From: Pseudomonadota bacterium
GTDB taxonomy: Bacteria > Myxococcota_A > UBA796 > GCA-2862545
Reading direction: 5' to 3'
NCBI GenBank assembly: GCA_947505245.1
Contig: CANNIZ010000009.1
Location: forward strand, 1-64,000
Length of the DNA: 64,000 nucleotides
In this document: one piece after another, positions 62,834-64,000 of the stretch
Position numbering within the stretch: position 1 is the first letter of the stretch
How the letters are laid out: each line of letters begins with the position of its first letter
The notes under the pieces: model-generated
Told to the model about the DNA's origin: nothing
Database searches by the model: none
What the model saw: the letters and a program-made list of their open reading frames with translations, nothing else
Position numbers and translations under genes: made by a program

Positions 62834-63472
62834 TTGTCCACCATCGCTTTCGTGTTGGCCCTCGCGTTGAATCCTGCGTTCGCCGCAGACCGCATGCCCG
62901 AGCGCGCGGTGTCGCCACCCGTGTCGGAGGAAGACGAGCCGGACGAAGACGAGCCCGATGACGAGGACGTCGCAGACGTAAGAGACGTCAAGCGCGACCC
63001 GCTGCCGACGGTCACGATCACCACCAAGACGCCCGGTGAAGACGAGTTCGTGTTCGAAGAGCCGATCGCCCCGCCCACCCCGCCGGTGGCGGCCGTGCAG
63101 CCCGGTCCGGTCGCGCTCGACGTCGCCGGCAAGGAGGCCCTGGCGAACAACTACCCGGCGTCGATCGTTGCCGTAGACCGCGACGCCGTCGTGATCGAGC
63201 TCCCCGTGCTCGTCGCGAAGAGCCGCGCTGGCACAGAGCCGTTCGTGCTGATCGCGAGTGTGTTCGTCGGCGCCACCAAGGTCGGCGAGGTGCGCCAGAG
63301 CTTCGAGCCCGCCTCCCTCGCCGAATTCGGCCCCACCTTCGCGTTCATGAAGGTGTCCGCGCCGGTCGTAGACGCGAAGGGCGAGATCAAGATCGTGGTG
63401 GCGAAGGCGAAGCCCGACGGCACCGGCGCCGTTCCGCTGTTCACCCAGACCGCCGCGTACCAGCTCAAGTAA
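62834..63472 (+). CDS. Secreted acidic protein of unknown function
   Basis: 212 residues from TTG 62834, with GGGGTGA upstream. The signal peptide 'STIAFVLALALNPAFAAD' is followed by an Asp/Glu-rich stretch ('EEDEPDEDEPDDEDVADV', about 30-50), a Pro/Thr linker (55-90) and a compact strand-rich domain (about 95-212) without cysteine. No family is recognised. Its 3' end overlaps the convergent miaB-type gene by 8 bp. Confidence 0.65.
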   Translation: MSTIAFVLALALNPAFAADRMPERAVSPPVSEEDEPDEDEPDDEDVADVRDVKRDPLPTVTITTKTPGEDEFVFEEPIAPPTPPVAAVQPGPVALDVAGKEALANNYPASIVAVDRDAVVIELPVLVAKSRAGTEPFVLIASVFVGATKVGEVRQSFEPASLAEFGPTFAFMKVSAPVVDAKGEIKIVVAKAKPDGTGAVPLFTQTAAYQLK

Positions 63473-64000
63473 CGCTGGCGAGCCTTTCACCCCGCGCCGA
63501 GTTCGTAAACCCGCGCGTGACCTTGATCTTGACCTGTTGACCGGTGAGCGATTCGTCGCCCGGGAAATTCACCATCACGAACGTGCTTGCGCGACCGCAA
63601 ACGACGCCCACGTCGTGTCGGGACGGCCCCTCGACGAGCACGGTCTGTTCCGTCCCCTCGAGCGACCGGTGCCACGCGAGCGAGAGCTCCCGCTGGCGGT
63701 CTTGCAGGCGTGTGAGCCGGGCTCCGGCGACCTCGTCGGAGACCTCGTCGCCGAGGCGAAGCGCCGACGTGCCCGGCCGCGGGCTGTACTTGAACGAGAA
63801 CGACGTCACGAAGCCGACCTCGTCGAGCAGCCGCATCGTGTCTTCGAATTCGTCATCTGTCTCCCCTGGGAAGCCGACGATGAAGTCCGTCGAGAACACC
63901 ATGTCCGGCCGTGCGGCGCGCAACTTCTCGATCACGCCGAGGTAGTGTTCGCGCGTGTAGAACCGCTTCATCCGCCGAAGCACGCGGCTGTTGCCGGACT
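63465..64000 (-). CDS. miaB: tRNA-2-methylthio-N6-dimethylallyladenosine synthase-type enzyme, 3' part
   Basis: Only the C-terminal ~175 residues are inside the window; the N-terminus and both iron-sulphur Cys motifs lie beyond 64,000. Visible blocks: 'SGNSRVLRRMKRFYTREHYL', 'DFIVGFPGETDDEFEDTM', 'FSFKYSPRPGTSA' and a C-terminal TRAM domain ('GQQVKIKVTRGFTNSARGE'). They match radical-SAM methylthiotransferases, best MiaB, which adds a methylthio group to i6A37 of tRNA. MtaB and RimO are less likely given the TRAM and 'SPRPGT' context. Confidence 0.88.
   Translation of the reverse strand, partial: SGNSRVLRRMKRFYTREHYLGVIEKLRAARPDMVFSTDFIVGFPGETDDEFEDTMRLLDEVGFVTSFSFKYSPRPGTSALRLGDEVSDEVAGARLTRLQDRQRELSLAWHRSLEGTEQTVLVEGPSRHDVGVVCGRASTFVMVNFPGDESLTGQQVKIKVTRGFTNSARGERLASVT

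Overview
The window is visibly GC-rich, gene-dense DNA that looks chromosomal. It contains no rRNA or tRNA genes, insertion sequences, phage genes or CRISPR arrays that I could see. Gene content points to a myxobacterial or related 'deltaproteobacterial' (Myxococcota-like) predator-type lineage: an AgmX/PglI-type gliding or TonB-like protein, several lipoproteins, two Hanks-type Ser/Thr kinases, TPR proteins, OmpA-type proteins with thrombospondin type-3 calcium repeats, a sigma-54 activator and a PrsW-type membrane protease. The genus cannot be fixed from sequence alone.

Layout. 1-4.5 kb: AgmX/PglI-like protein, a 680-bp non-coding stretch rich in hairpins, then a TPR protein coupled to a beta-propeller protein. 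4.5-9.4 kb (minus): orphan histidine kinase coupled to a 1170-residue Ig-repeat lipoprotein, then a CDP-alcohol phosphatidyltransferase. 9.4-11 kb: nadB. 11-17.3 kb (minus): lipoprotein, sigma-54 activator with a degenerate receiver, large lipoprotein, two outer-membrane-type proteins. 17.4-21.2 kb: lipase-like lipoprotein and two proteins of unknown function. 21.2-25.2 kb: histidine phosphatase, trmL, a kinase fused to an NTPase-like region, surE and apt. 25.2-30.7 kb: kup, an M1 peptidase, a Cys-rich lipoprotein and a formylglycine-generating-enzyme-like lipoprotein. 30.7-34.8 kb: lon, a beta-helix transferase-like gene and a small divergent HTH gene pair. 34.9-44.3 kb: beta-propeller lipoprotein, then a run of closely packed, mostly coupled genes (kinase with Cache-like sensor, CsgG-like/TPR protein, secreted protein, GDPD, membrane protein). 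44.3-47.3 kb: pntAB. 47.5-53.8 kb: a TPR-Clp AAA+ fusion, a membrane protein and an OmpA protein. 53.8-57.2 kb (minus): alpha/beta-hydrolase without a nucleophile, PrsW protease and a K+ channel. 57.2-59.3 kb: a protein-free region. 59.3-64 kb: thiolase, an ABC exporter pair, a secreted protein and the 3' part of a miaB-type gene.

The outstanding feature is the protein-free region at about 57,468-59,250. It starts at a near-consensus sigma-54 promoter and ends at a strong intrinsic terminator. In between it is purine-rich and packed with perfect short hairpins, many capped by GNRA tetraloops. It looks like a ~1.8-kb structured non-coding RNA that I do not recognise as rRNA, tmRNA, RNase P RNA or a group II intron. 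A second, shorter hairpin-rich non-coding stretch lies at 940-1622.

Many neighbours are joined by 1-4-bp stop/start overlaps (GTGA, ATGA, TTGA), which decided several start codons. Starts given as GTG or TTG are mostly supported by such overlaps or by a visible Shine-Dalgarno sequence.
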